From NCBI RefSeq assembly GCF_002943715.1, contig NZ_MQUA01000013.1, positions 2,679,501 to 2,743,500 of the forward strand: DNA of 64,000 nucleotides, read 5' to 3'. The stretch comes from Polaribacter filamentus. Lineage in GTDB: Bacteria; Bacteroidota; Bacteroidia; Flavobacteriales; Flavobacteriaceae. The translations under genes and the position numbers were made by a program. The notes under the pieces were generated by a model. That model had not been told where the DNA came from. It searched no databases and saw only the letters and a list, made by a program, of their open reading frames with translations. Positions 1 through 8,700 of the stretch are shown piece after piece (within the stretch, counting starts at the first letter, position 1; each line of letters opens with the position of its first letter).

Positions 1-31
1 TCTGGGCATTTATTTTACAACATGTAGCATA

Positions 32-63
32 TACAAAGAGGTGGTTAAAACCACCTCTTTGTA
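32..63. terminator. bidirectional hairpin terminator
   Basis: A perfect 15-bp inverted repeat (32-46 and 49-63) with a 2-base loop lies just past the stop of the minus-strand cytochrome oxidase subunit IV gene. A and T tracts around it suit rho-independent termination, probably in both directions. Confidence 0.75.
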
Positions 64-69
64 TTTAAA

Positions 70-411
70 TTACCATTTTACAAGTGGTGCTAATGTACTG
101 TGCAGATAACCGCCTTCTATTAAAAACAATGTTACTAAATAACAGATTAGAAAAAGAGCAGTCCAAATTGCTGCGCGTCTAAACCATTTCTTTTCTCCTT
201 CCATGTGCATGAAAGTCCAAGTAATATAATATGCTTTTAATAGCGTAAGTATAATAAAAATCCAGTTTAACGGACTTGTACCTAAAATACTTGTTAAATG
301 TAAAACTTCTGGTTTTACAATTCCTAAATAAACTTCAACAATTGTAACTACAGATAGTAAACCAAATACCATCCATATCCTTTTTACATTAGATTCGTGT
401 GCGTGTGCCAT
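70..411 (-). CDS. cytochrome c oxidase subunit IV family protein
   Basis: A 113-residue membrane protein with three predicted transmembrane helices. The segment ILTLLKAYYITWTFMHM is typical of the small subunit IV (CtaF/CyoD-like) of caa3-type heme-copper oxidases, which stabilises the catalytic core in the inner membrane. It is the last gene of a minus-strand run of ctaB, two subunit III genes and this one, 20 bases after the previous stop, and a strong hairpin follows it. Subunits I and II are not in the window. Confidence 0.85.
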   Translation of the reverse strand: MAHAHESNVKRIWMVFGLLSVVTIVEVYLGIVKPEVLHLTSILGTSPLNWIFIILTLLKAYYITWTFMHMEGEKKWFRRAAIWTALFLICYLVTLFLIEGGYLHSTLAPLVKW

Positions 412-431
412 CTTTTGCTATTATTTTATAA

Positions 432-1412
432 TTAAACTAAGTAGAAAAAAGTAAATACAAATACCCAAACTAAATCTACAAAGTGCCAATATAATCCTAC
501 TTTTTCTACCATTTCGTAGTGCCCTTTCTTTTCATAAGTACCGATCAAAACATTAAAGAATATAATGATATTAATTATGATTCCTGAAAGCACGTGAAAA
601 CCGTGAAAACCAGTAATAAAGAAAAAGAAGTTAGCGAAGATTGTCTTTCCGTACTCATTTGCATTTAAGTCAGCTCCTTCCACAACCTTTTGGCCGTTTG
701 CCAATTCAGCCAGACCTTTTTCTCTAGAAAGAATATATTTCTTTTTAGTATCTAAATCAATTTTTTCTATCCTAATTTGTACAGAAGGATCTGCTTTGTA
801 AGAAGCTGTAATTTGAGCTAATGAATATTCAGGAACTTCCTCACCACTAACAAACCATAAACCATTCTTTTTGGTGTGCGTTACTCTTTCGTCCATTCTA
901 TTTCCAACAACAAAGTCTGATAACGCTATTTGGTGACCATCTTTTACAAATTGCAAAACTTTACCATTGGTCGTTTTTACGGCCCCATAAGATCCATTAA
1001 TAAAAGTATTCCATTCCCAAGCTTGAGAACCTACGAATATTAAACCTCCAATAATTGTCGCAAACATATACCAAGCTACTTTACTTTTTTGCATTTTATG
1101 ACCAGCATCTACAGCCATTACCATCGTTACTGAAGAAAAAATCAGTACAAATGTCATAAAAGCCACATAATACATAGGATAATTCCCATGTATAAATGGC
1201 ACGTGCGTAAACACCTCGTCTGCAATTGGCCATGAATTTATAAATTTAAAACGGGTTAAACCGTAAGCTGCTAAAAACCCTGAAAAGGTTAACGCATCAG
1301 AAACGATAAAAAACCACATCATCATTTTACCATAACTTGACCCAAATGGGCTAACTCCTCCGCCGCTCCAAGTGTTTTTCCCGTCTGAAGGTGTAGCAAT
1401 ATTTGCTTCCAT
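432..1412 (-). CDS. cytochrome c oxidase subunit III (long form)
   Basis: A 326-residue heme-copper oxidase subunit III. The N-terminal helices, the EWNTFI segment and the C-terminal FFFFITGFHGFHVLSG and LYWHFVDLVWVFVFTFFYLV segments are diagnostic. A soluble stretch of about 110 residues (roughly 140-250, rich in Lys, Asp and Glu) interrupts the helices; from memory, flavobacterial homologues carry the same kind of insert, so this looks like a lineage feature. It lies next to a shorter subunit III gene, an arrangement seen with caa3-type oxidases of Bacteroidota. Confidence 0.9.
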   Translation of the reverse strand: MEANIATPSDGKNTWSGGGVSPFGSSYGKMMMWFFIVSDALTFSGFLAAYGLTRFKFINSWPIADEVFTHVPFIHGNYPMYYVAFMTFVLIFSSVTMVMAVDAGHKMQKSKVAWYMFATIIGGLIFVGSQAWEWNTFINGSYGAVKTTNGKVLQFVKDGHQIALSDFVVGNRMDERVTHTKKNGLWFVSGEEVPEYSLAQITASYKADPSVQIRIEKIDLDTKKKYILSREKGLAELANGQKVVEGADLNANEYGKTIFANFFFFITGFHGFHVLSGIIINIIIFFNVLIGTYEKKGHYEMVEKVGLYWHFVDLVWVFVFTFFYLV

Positions 1413-1467
1413 AAATATTCTCTGTTAATTAATGCTTAATTTAGATTGTAAAAATAACTATTTTTCA

Positions 1468-2055
1468 TCACTTAATAAAAGAGAAAAAGAAAAATAGATA
1501 AATCCATAATAGATCTACAAAATGCCAGAAGATTGCACCTAGTTCAAAACCAAGCATATCGTCTTGTTTGTATTTGTATTTAAAATGATTATAAATAACA
1601 ACCAAAAGTACAACTAGACCGGCAAACAAATGCAAAACGTGCATAAAAGTGATCCCAATTATAAATGAAGTTGAAACTGTACTTTCCGGACCTGTAAAAA
1701 ACAACCCAATACTTTTAAGCTGATTAAAACCAACATATTGTTGCCAAACAAAACCGATCCCTAAAAGTAATGTTACAACTAACAAAATTAATGACAATTG
1801 CCTTTTGTTTTGTTTTAAAAACCTTTGTGATAAAAATAATGTAATACTACTTGCTACTATTAAAATTGTGCTTACATAAAATGACTGTGGCAAATCGAAC
1901 GAAACCCAATCATTACGATTCATACTAATTACGTATGCGCTTGTTAATCCTGCAAAAAACATCACCATGCTAATCATAGAAATCCATAACATTGGTTTTG
2001 CAGATTTCTTTTTAGCGACTATATACTCTTGTTTTAAAACTTGTTCTCCTACCAT
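1468..2055 (-). CDS. cytochrome c oxidase subunit III (short form)
   Basis: A 195-residue membrane protein with five predicted helices and the subunit III signatures GITFMHVLHLFAGLVVL and FWHFVDLLWIYLFFFFS. It lacks the soluble insert of its downstream paralogue. The start overlaps the end of ctaB by 7 bases, which suggests translational coupling. Together the pair implies a caa3-type terminal oxidase operon for aerobic respiration. Confidence 0.9.
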   Translation of the reverse strand: MVGEQVLKQEYIVAKKKSAKPMLWISMISMVMFFAGLTSAYVISMNRNDWVSFDLPQSFYVSTILIVASSITLFLSQRFLKQNKRQLSLILLVVTLLLGIGFVWQQYVGFNQLKSIGLFFTGPESTVSTSFIIGITFMHVLHLFAGLVVLLVVIYNHFKYKYKQDDMLGFELGAIFWHFVDLLWIYLFFFFSFIK

Positions 2056-2960
2056 ATTTTAATGTAAAATTTATCTACTACATATATAACTTGCACAACA
2101 GTAATGTACAAAACACTAGATAACATTAGTTTTCGCGCATCTGTATTTTTTTCTGATTTATGCAACTGAACTGCATAATATAACATTACTACCCCTAATA
2201 AAGCAACAATTACTGCGGTTGCTGGATAAATATAAAAATTTCCTGATAATTTTAATACTGGAGCGATTGAAACCAATATCATTATAAGCGTATAAAAAAT
2301 AATTTGTTTTACAGCCCTTTTATCCTTGGTATTCATGGGTAACATATTAAATCCTGCTTTTTTATATTCTTCAAATTGCAACCAACCAATTGCCCAAAAA
2401 TGTGGGAATTGCCAGAAAAACTGAATCATAAATAAAAACCCTGCTTCTATACCAAAATGATCTGTTGCTGCAACCCAACCTAACATAAAAGGAATAGCAC
2501 CCGGAATTGCCCCCACAAAAACAGCCAATGGTGTTACCGATTTTAAAGGAGTGTAAGCGCAAGTATATAAGAAAATTGAAATTGCACCAAACAAAGCGGT
2601 CTTTGGGTTGATACTATATAGAATTGAAATTCCTAAAACCGTAAATAGAATAGCAATTGCCATTGCAAAATTTACAGACATTCTTTCCGTTGGCAAAGGC
2701 CTGTTTAGGGTACGAAGCATAATTGCATCTGTATCTTTCTCAATAATTTGATTAAAAGCATTAGATGCACCAACCATAAAGAAACCCCCTAAAGCTAGTA
2801 ATAAAAGCGTAGTGTAATTAATAGTGTCTACTGCTAATAAATAACCTGCAACCGAAGAAAAAACCACACTTAAAGAAAGACCAACTTTTGTGAGTTGTTT
2901 TAAGTCTGAAAAAAGTGCACTCATTGATGTTCTTGTCTCTGAAATTGCTATTGAATCCAT
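2049..2960 (-). CDS. ctaB: protoheme IX farnesyltransferase (heme O synthase)
   Basis: UbiA-family prenyltransferase that farnesylates heme B to heme O for the oxidase encoded downstream. The first Asp-rich motif is visible as NAFNQIIEKDTDAIMLRTL followed by NRPLP, and about nine membrane helices follow. I chose the ATG at 2960 (303 residues). A TTG start at 2981 would lie inside a TAnnTTTG -7 box (2979-2986), so it is unlikely. First gene of the cytochrome oxidase run. Confidence 0.92.
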   Translation of the reverse strand: MDSIAISETRTSMSALFSDLKQLTKVGLSLSVVFSSVAGYLLAVDTINYTTLLLLALGGFFMVGASNAFNQIIEKDTDAIMLRTLNRPLPTERMSVNFAMAIAILFTVLGISILYSINPKTALFGAISIFLYTCAYTPLKSVTPLAVFVGAIPGAIPFMLGWVAATDHFGIEAGFLFMIQFFWQFPHFWAIGWLQFEEYKKAGFNMLPMNTKDKRAVKQIIFYTLIMILVSIAPVLKLSGNFYIYPATAVIVALLGVVMLYYAVQLHKSEKNTDARKLMLSSVLYITVVQVIYVVDKFYIKIW

Positions 2961-2978
2961 AGTTCTTGTAATCGACTG

Positions 2979-2986
2979 CAAAGATA
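2979..2986 (-). promoter_or_regulatory. putative -7 promoter element of the ctaB-cox operon
   Basis: The minus strand reads TATCTTTG, matching the Bacteroidota -7 consensus TAnnTTTG, about 18 bases before the ctaB ATG. No clear TTG -33 box sits at the usual distance, so confidence is limited. Confidence 0.4.
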
Positions 2987-3040
2987 TTTTATAAATATCA
3001 ATTTACCATAGAAATTTTGAGGTTTTGTTTGTTAAAAATT

Positions 3041-3068
3041 AAAAAACCCACTCAATAAATTGAGTGGG
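3041..3068 (-). terminator. rho-independent terminator
   Basis: A 9-bp perfect stem (3047-3055 with 3060-3068, 4-base loop) is followed on the minus strand by a T-rich run. It would end transcripts coming from the MOSC and small-protein genes upstream. Confidence 0.7.
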
Positions 3069-3308
3069 AAAATTGCTATGAAAAAGAAAAAGTGTGACTT
3101 ACTTAAAAATCACAAGTAAAGGTAATTTAATATTTTTTAAAAAAACATTAAATTATATTTTTTTTATAATTTTTGCATTTCATCCTTTTTTTTTGCTCTT
3201 TTATTTTTTAACCGCAATTAATAAGCCTAATTTAAAGAAAAACCTATTTCTCTAATTCAGAATTTAGTAATTTTTTATTATTCGGAATTCATAAATTTTC
3301 TGTTTTTA
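3069..3308. other. AT-rich spacer with no recognised gene
   Basis: About 240 bases of very AT-rich DNA with long A and T runs. I see no credible reading frame or RNA structure; it is probably the trailer of the small minus-strand gene before the terminator. Confidence 0.5.
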
Positions 3309-3536
3309 TTAAAAAATAAAATAATAAATACTATCAAAAACTACATCATGTAAAGATCCATCATTTTTATTTAAGAAAAGTGAATCATTTTTAAAATAAT
3401 AGGTTCCTTTTTTAGTACAAACTTCATTTTTTAAAGCTTGTTTAACTTCAAGAGTTTTATCAGTAAATAGTATAATTTTTGAGGTTATCTCTACTCCCAT
3501 TGAATTTTTAAAGAATATTTTCTTATTTTTAAACAA
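3309..3536 (-). CDS. hypothetical 75-residue protein
   Basis: I do not recognise this frame. It encodes a short Lys- and Phe-rich protein with no clear signal peptide; the second half (KKGTYYFKNDSLFLNKNDG) has the pattern of a small beta-rich protein. It begins 18 bases after the end of the frameshifted small membrane gene upstream and points the same way, so it could be the last gene of a MOSC operon. It could also be a decayed remnant or chance frame. Confidence 0.3.
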   Translation of the reverse strand: MFKNKKIFFKNSMGVEITSKIILFTDKTLEVKQALKNEVCTKKGTYYFKNDSLFLNKNDGSLHDVVFDSIYYFIF

Positions 3537-3553
3537 AAATTTTCTTTGATATT

Positions 3554-3804
3554 TTATGCAAATAAAGAAATATGAAAGATGAGAATAATTAGCAAAGGCA
3601 TAAAGTTAAACGACAATCTTTTGATAGAAAAATTATACAAATCATAAAAAGTGATTACCAGAAAAGCAATGGCAAATAAATTGTAAGTCCTGTAATTATT
3701 GATAAATTTGCAACTTCAAAGCAATAATCTACCAAATAAATTAGATTTAAAAAGGGTAAAAATGCATATACAATAAGTACTAAATGTGTTTTCTCGAATT
3801 TCAT
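3554..3804 (-). pseudogene. small membrane protein, frameshifted
   Basis: The ATG (3802-3804) overlaps the stop of the MOSC gene in a TAATG junction, the usual sign of translational coupling. The first 49 codons give a hydrophobic protein (MKFEKTHLVLIVYAFLPFLN onward) ending at a TAA at 3655-3657. Shifting the frame by one base near that stop opens a second hydrophobic stretch (VITFYDLYNFSIKRL, then PLLIILIFHISLFA) ending at 3554. Joined, the two would make a membrane protein of roughly 83 residues with two or three helices. No family recognised. Either a one-base sequencing error or a recent frameshift. Confidence 0.45.
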
Positions 3805-4361
3805 TAGATACCTTCTTCTTTTTTTCTTTTTATTAATAAGTCTGCAATTGTTGAATTTTCTGGACAGCTTTTTATTTGTATAAACTCATCATCAACCTTT
3901 ACAAAACCTGTTTGTAGCACTTTAAAATACACGCCACAAAAAGTAGTATTCCAAAATTGTTTTACAATTTTCATAGTGTTAAAACGAATTCCCAATTTAT
4001 AACATGGGCTTCTTTGCAAGGTTGCTTCTAAAATTGTTTCGCCAACTTTAAAAGTATCACCCACATGAATTTTTGTTTCATCAAGGTCATCGATTGTTAA
4101 ATTTTCTCCGAACATTCCTAAACTCCATTCTAACTTCGGATACAAAGGTTTCCAAAAATCATAATGTTTTAGAGAATATCCATAAATAGCCTGCTCAATT
4201 CCTCCATGATTTTCACGATCACAAATTGCATCTCCTTTTACTTCTTCCTTATCTAAAAAAACAGGCGTATTAATAGGAAATTTAAAAATACCCGTTGTTA
4301 CCTTCTCCCTCATATAAATGATTTCCTTTCGTTCACCAATATTTGTAGATACAATTTTCAT
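3804..4361 (-). CDS. MOSC domain-containing protein (YiiM-like)
   Basis: A 185-residue MOSC (molybdenum cofactor sulfurase C-terminal) protein. Typical segments are DRENHGGIEQAIYGYS, GMFGENLTIDDLDE, the Cys-bearing RSPCYKLG, and CGVYFKVLQTG. Such proteins bind sulfur or molybdenum cofactor; the YiiM subgroup is linked to reduction of N-hydroxylated compounds. The conserved Cys is present. No molybdopterin genes lie nearby, so the substrate cannot be inferred. The stop overlaps the start of the next small gene. Confidence 0.85.
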   Translation of the reverse strand: MKIVSTNIGERKEIIYMREKVTTGIFKFPINTPVFLDKEEVKGDAICDRENHGGIEQAIYGYSLKHYDFWKPLYPKLEWSLGMFGENLTIDDLDETKIHVGDTFKVGETILEATLQRSPCYKLGIRFNTMKIVKQFWNTTFCGVYFKVLQTGFVKVDDEFIQIKSCPENSTIADLLIKRKKEEGI

Positions 4362-4392
4362 TTATATTTTTTTAAATACTTTCAGTATTTTT

Positions 4393-4415
4393 AGATACTG
4401 AATCAAGTTCAGCAT
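4393..4415. repeat. short palindromic intergenic repeat (REP-like)
   Basis: An imperfect palindrome (ATACTGAA, 5-base spacer, TTCAGCAT) between the MOSC and enoyl-CoA hydratase genes. A near-identical copy lies at 15601-15622 before the ArsS gene, which supports a dispersed repeat family. Confidence 0.6.
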
Positions 4416-4428
4416 AAACTTTTCAAGT

Positions 4429-5199
4429 TTACTTTTTAGAGAATTTGGCCAACGCATTTTTAGTGAATTCTGATAAAACCAATTCTCCTGAAACAGCAGC
4501 TCTTTCGGCTAATAAATCATCCCAATTTTGGGTATTTTCCCATAAAACCTTTTTCATCTCCGCTAAAGCCGATGGATTGTAAGATGCTAATTTCGATGCA
4601 AATATTTCTACTTCTTCATCTAATTCTTTAATCGTTTCAAAAACTTTAGCATACAACCCTTTTTCTTTTGCCCAATAAGCATTTTTCCAATCGGTAGCAT
4701 CTAAAGTTAATTCTGACAAACCTGCAACTCCTATTTTACGTTTTACGGCTGGTTCAATTACAAAAGGACCAATACCAATCGTAAATTCTGACAATTTAAT
4801 TGCTGCATTTTCTGTTGCCAACACATAGTCGCAGGCAGCAGCCAAACCAACTCCTCCTCCTACAGTTTTTCCTTGAACTCGACCAATAATAAGTTTACCA
4901 CAAGTTCTCATGGCGTTTAGTACGTTCGCAAAACCAGCAAAAAATCTTTTACCTTCTTCTAAATTTGAAATAGCAACTAATTCATTAAAAGAAGCACCCG
5001 CGCAAAACGCTTTTTCTCCTTCGGATTTTAAAATGATTACAGAAATAATATCGTTTTTCGCAATTGAATTCAGTTCTTTTGTAAGTCTTTCTAACAATTC
5101 ACTTGGAAAAGAATTACCTGCAGGATGCCCAAATTCTATAGTCGCAATATTCTTTTGAAAGCTGGTGTATAAACTTCCATTTTGTCTAGTAGTTGTCAT
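4429..5199 (-). CDS. enoyl-CoA hydratase/isomerase family protein
   Basis: Crotonase-fold protein of 256 residues. The oxyanion-hole segments AFCAGASFNELV and GKTVGGGVGLAAACD are clear, and EFTIGIGPFVIEPAVKRKIG fits the trimer-forming region. Homologues are often annotated as methylglutaconyl-CoA hydratase or as general enoyl-CoA hydratase in amino- or fatty-acid breakdown; the sequence alone does not settle the substrate. I chose the ATG at 5199 rather than a TTG 9 bases upstream because a promoter lies at 5216-5246. Monocistronic as far as visible. Confidence 0.87.
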   Translation of the reverse strand: MTTTRQNGSLYTSFQKNIATIEFGHPAGNSFPSELLERLTKELNSIAKNDIISVIILKSEGEKAFCAGASFNELVAISNLEEGKRFFAGFANVLNAMRTCGKLIIGRVQGKTVGGGVGLAAACDYVLATENAAIKLSEFTIGIGPFVIEPAVKRKIGVAGLSELTLDATDWKNAYWAKEKGLYAKVFETIKELDEEVEIFASKLASYNPSALAEMKKVLWENTQNWDDLLAERAAVSGELVLSEFTKNALAKFSKK

Positions 5200-5215
5200 T
5201 AAATTCAAGTTTGTT

Positions 5216-5246
5216 CAAAAGTAGCTTTTTATTGATAGAAAATCAA
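5216..5246 (-). promoter_or_regulatory. putative promoter of the enoyl-CoA hydratase gene
   Basis: The minus strand shows TTG (5244-5246), a 20-base spacer and TACTTTTG (5216-5223), fitting the Bacteroidota pattern TTG-N17-23-TAnnTTTG about 17 bases before the chosen ATG. Confidence 0.55.
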
Positions 5247-5270
5247 TCTAAAATTATGAAGTTATGCAGA

Positions 5271-5305
5271 ATAAAAAAAGTCATCACAGAATTTGCAATG
5301 ACTTT
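5271..5305 (-). terminator. rho-independent terminator of the SemiSWEET gene
   Basis: An 8-bp stem (5277-5284 with 5298-5305) is followed on the minus strand by a run of T, 27 bases past the stop of the sugar transporter gene. Confidence 0.65.
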
Positions 5306-5331
5306 CATTTTTTTTATAAAAAATTCATTTC

Positions 5332-5589
5332 TTATTTGTACTTCAATTTCATAACCACTAAAAACAAAGATGATATTGCTGTAATTGAATTTGCTAAAAT
5401 CATTGGCAAACTCCTTAAATGAATGCCGTAAATTAACCATAAAACAATCCCGATAAAAAAGGTTGTGTACATTGTTAAAGAAAGTCCTGAAGTATCTTTT
5501 GTTTTATAGGTTTTAAAAACTTGTGGCAAAAATGAGGCTGTTGTTATAAACGCAGCAACTAAACCAATAACTTCGTAAAAATCAATCAC
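5332..5589 (-). CDS. SemiSWEET-type sugar transporter
   Basis: An 85-residue protein with three transmembrane helices, the half-size bacterial relative of SWEET transporters, which works as a dimer to carry sugars across the inner membrane. The PQ-loop signature is visible in FITTASFLPQVFKTYKTKDTS, and the conserved Asn follows in MILANSITAISS. The start codon is GTG; no in-frame ATG precedes it. It stands alone and has its own terminator. Confidence 0.88.
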   Translation of the reverse strand: MIDFYEVIGLVAAFITTASFLPQVFKTYKTKDTSGLSLTMYTTFFIGIVLWLIYGIHLRSLPMILANSITAISSLFLVVMKLKYK

Positions 5590-5599
5590 TATTTTTTAT

Positions 5600-5795
5600 T
5601 TTTTTTTGATGTATTCCGATCTTACTAAATCAAGTTTCAGTAATAATCTTTCGATTTTTTTAAATGAGATTTCTCAATCGCCTAAAAAGACACTTTTCGA
5701 AATGACAAATAAATTATAGAAACCGACTAGCAGATCGCTTCATGCCTCGAAATGACATTTTACAAACAAACTAATAACCTGAAAAGGCTGCGCCT
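5600..5795. repeat. degenerate intergenic repeat region downstream of leuS
   Basis: The segment holds TTCGAAATGACAAA and, further on, CTCGAAATGACATT, after GAGATTTCTCAATCGC and CAGATCGCTTCATGC. Such 'bad-codon' style REP fragments are common between flavobacterial genes. No reading frame is supported. Family assignment is from pattern memory only. Confidence 0.45.
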
Positions 5796-8700
5796 CTAGC
5801 TTACTATGTTTACGATTTTTCCAGGAACAATAATTACTTTTTTAGGAGCTTTACCTTCTAGTTGTGCAATCGTTTTTTCGTTTTCTAAAACTGCTTTTTC
5901 TATTTCTTCTTTTGATAAATCTAACGGAAGCTCTAGCGTAAAACGCATTTTTCCGTTAAAAGAAATAGGATAATTTTTAGCGCTTTCTACCAAATGTTTT
6001 GCATCAAAAACAGGGAAATCAACTGTTGAAATCGATTTTTTATTTCCTAACTGACTCCATAACTCTTCTGAAATATGAGGTGCATATGGCGATAATAAAA
6101 CCAATAAAGGTTCTAAAATTTCACGTTTGTTACAATTTAAAGCAGTTAAACCGTTTACAGCAATCATAAAGGTAGAAACAGACGTATTAAAAGAGAAATT
6201 CTCGATATCTTCTTCTACTTTTTTAATTGTTTTGTGTAAAACTTTTAATTCTTCTGATGTTGCTTTTTCTTCTGAAACTTCAAAAACTTCTTCGTTATAA
6301 TATAGCTTCCACAATTTCTTCAAGAAAGAAGAAACTCCAGAAATACCTGCCGTATTCCAAGGTTTTGCTTGCTCTAAAGGACCTAAAAACATCTCAAATA
6401 AACGCAAACTGTCAGCACCATATTGAGTTACAATATCATCAGGATTTACAACATTATATTTAGACTTAGACATTTTTTCTACTTCACGAGAAACTTCGAA
6501 AGCACCATCTTCTTCTATAATAAATTCTGCATCTTTAAATTCTGATCTCCAATTTTTAAACGCTTCTAAATCTAATTCATCCGAAGAATTTACATAAGAA
6601 ACATCCGCATGAATTGAACGCACTTTTAAAACTTCTTTATTCCATAAAATAGATTTAAAGCCTAGTTTTTTTGCAAGCTCTAAAAGAGTTCCGTATAAAT
6701 TCTTCACTTTTAAAAGATCCGCCTCAGCTACGTGATATTTTTCTATAATTCCATCATCATTTATTGTAGGTTCATTCCAGAAATCATAATAAAGAATGCT
6801 GTTTTTATTGATAACATCAATAACTGATTTACTAAAAAGTATTTTTGTATCCGTAGTACTAATTAAATCGTCGTTTTCAGCGATAAAACTGCCTTCAAAA
6901 ATAGACACGAAAGCAGATGTTCCCAAAATCATTCCTTGGTTAATCAGTTTTTTCGCAAACTCATCTACAGGCACAATTCCTTTATCAAACAAGAATTTTT
7001 GCCAAAAACGTGCGTATAATAAATGGCCAGTTGCATGTTCAGAACCTCCAATATATAAATCTACTTCTTTCCAATATTCTAAAGATTCTTCGCTTGCAAA
7101 TTCGGTTGAATTTGTAGCATCCATATATCTATTAAAATACCAAGAACTTCCTGCCCAACCTGGCATTGTATTTAATTCTAAAGGAAAAACTGTTTTGTTT
7201 TTCAACTTCTCATTAGAAACTACTTTCTTTCCACGAGAATCCCACGCCCATTCTGTTGCATTTCCTAAAGGTGGCTTCCCATCTTCCGTTGGTAAGTATT
7301 TTTCAACTTCCGGCAACACAATTGGCAAGTGTTTTTCGTCAATCATTTGTGGCATTCCATCTTTATAATATACCGGAAAAGGTTCTCCCCAATAACGTTG
7401 TCTGCTAAAAACAGCATCACGCAAACGGTAATTTATTTTTCCGTAACCAAAACCACGTTTCTCCATTTCAAAAATGGCTAATTTTAATGCTTTCTTATAT
7501 TTTAATCCTGATAAAAAATCTGAATTTGCAATTTTCGTTCCGTCTTTATCAGTATGCGCAGCTTCCGAAATATCAACTCCTTCAAAAATATTCGGAATCG
7601 GAATATTAAAGTGTTTTGCGAAATCGTAATCACGCTGATCACCACAAGGAACTGCCATAACTGCGCCTGTTCCGTAGTTTGCTAAGACGTAATCTCCAAT
7701 CCAAATTTGTACTTTCTCACCAGAAAAAGGGTGAATTGCATACGCACCAGTAAACGCGCCAGAAATGGTTTTTACATCTGCCATTCTATCACGCTCAGAA
7801 CGTTTTGCAGTTGCTGTAATATAATTTTGAACGGCTGCTTTTTGTGCATCCGTAGTAATTTTTGCAACTAATTCATGTTCTGGAGCTAATGTCATAAAAC
7901 TTACTCCGAAGATAGTATCTGGTCTTGTTGTAAAAACTTCAATTTTATAAGAATTCTCTACTGCGACCGGAGTAGCATCGTCTTTACTTTCTAACTTTTC
8001 AATTGGTTTTGAAAACTGAATTGTATTGTTTATTTTAGCAACAACAGCCAGTACGTTATCAATAACTTCTTGATTGGTAAAACGAAGAAAATTAAATCCT
8101 TCACTTGTAAAAAACTCTGATCTTGCGGCTTCCTCTTCTTTGCCAGAAAACTCAACAATTATATTTTTTGCTAAACACACATAATCCACTAAAAATGTAC
8201 CAATTGTATATTTTTTTCTGAATTTTGCTGCGCCTTTTTTGTTTTTTAATTCATCCCAAAGAATTGCTTCTGCTTTTGATAAATTTAAACGCAATTCTTT
8301 TAAAGCTTCTAATTCTTTGTACGATAATTTTACTTCGGATGTTAATTTTGCAGCACCTGAATCTACTTTAAAAGAAACCATTGCACCTTGACTTCTACCA
8401 ATCCAATTTCTTTGAGATTCTTTCAATGGTTGTGGCCAATCAATCGTTTCTAAACCATCTAACAAACGCTGCGCGTATGCAGAAATTCGCATCGACCATT
8501 GTGTCATCTTTTTTCTGACAACAGGATAACCGCCACGTTCGGAAACTCCGTTTACAATTTCATCATTTGCTAAAACGGTTCCTAAATCAGGACACCAATT
8601 TACTTCTGTATCCGATAAAAAAGTTAAACGATATTGTAATAAAAGTTCTTCTTGTTCTTTGGTTGAAAACGCATTCCATTCATCCGAAGAAAAAGAACTA

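Noticed and set aside
2961-2981. TTG start for ctaB, and similar TTG starts at 5208, 40777 and 50967
   Set aside because: ATG codons lie a few codons on, and promoter -7 boxes overlap or adjoin the TTG at 2981 and 5208.
5243-5440. 65-codon minus-strand frame overlapping the SemiSWEET gene
   Set aside because: Runs through the terminator and overlaps the transporter in another frame; no support.
6796-7368. 190-codon plus-strand open frame inside leuS
   Set aside because: Lies opposite a conserved synthetase region, has no recognisable domain or start signal, and arises from codon bias on the other strand.
7956-8354. The LeuRS insert as an intein
   Set aside because: No Cys or Ser at the N-terminal splice point, no HN-Cys/Ser end and no intein blocks; residues resemble DUF559 instead.
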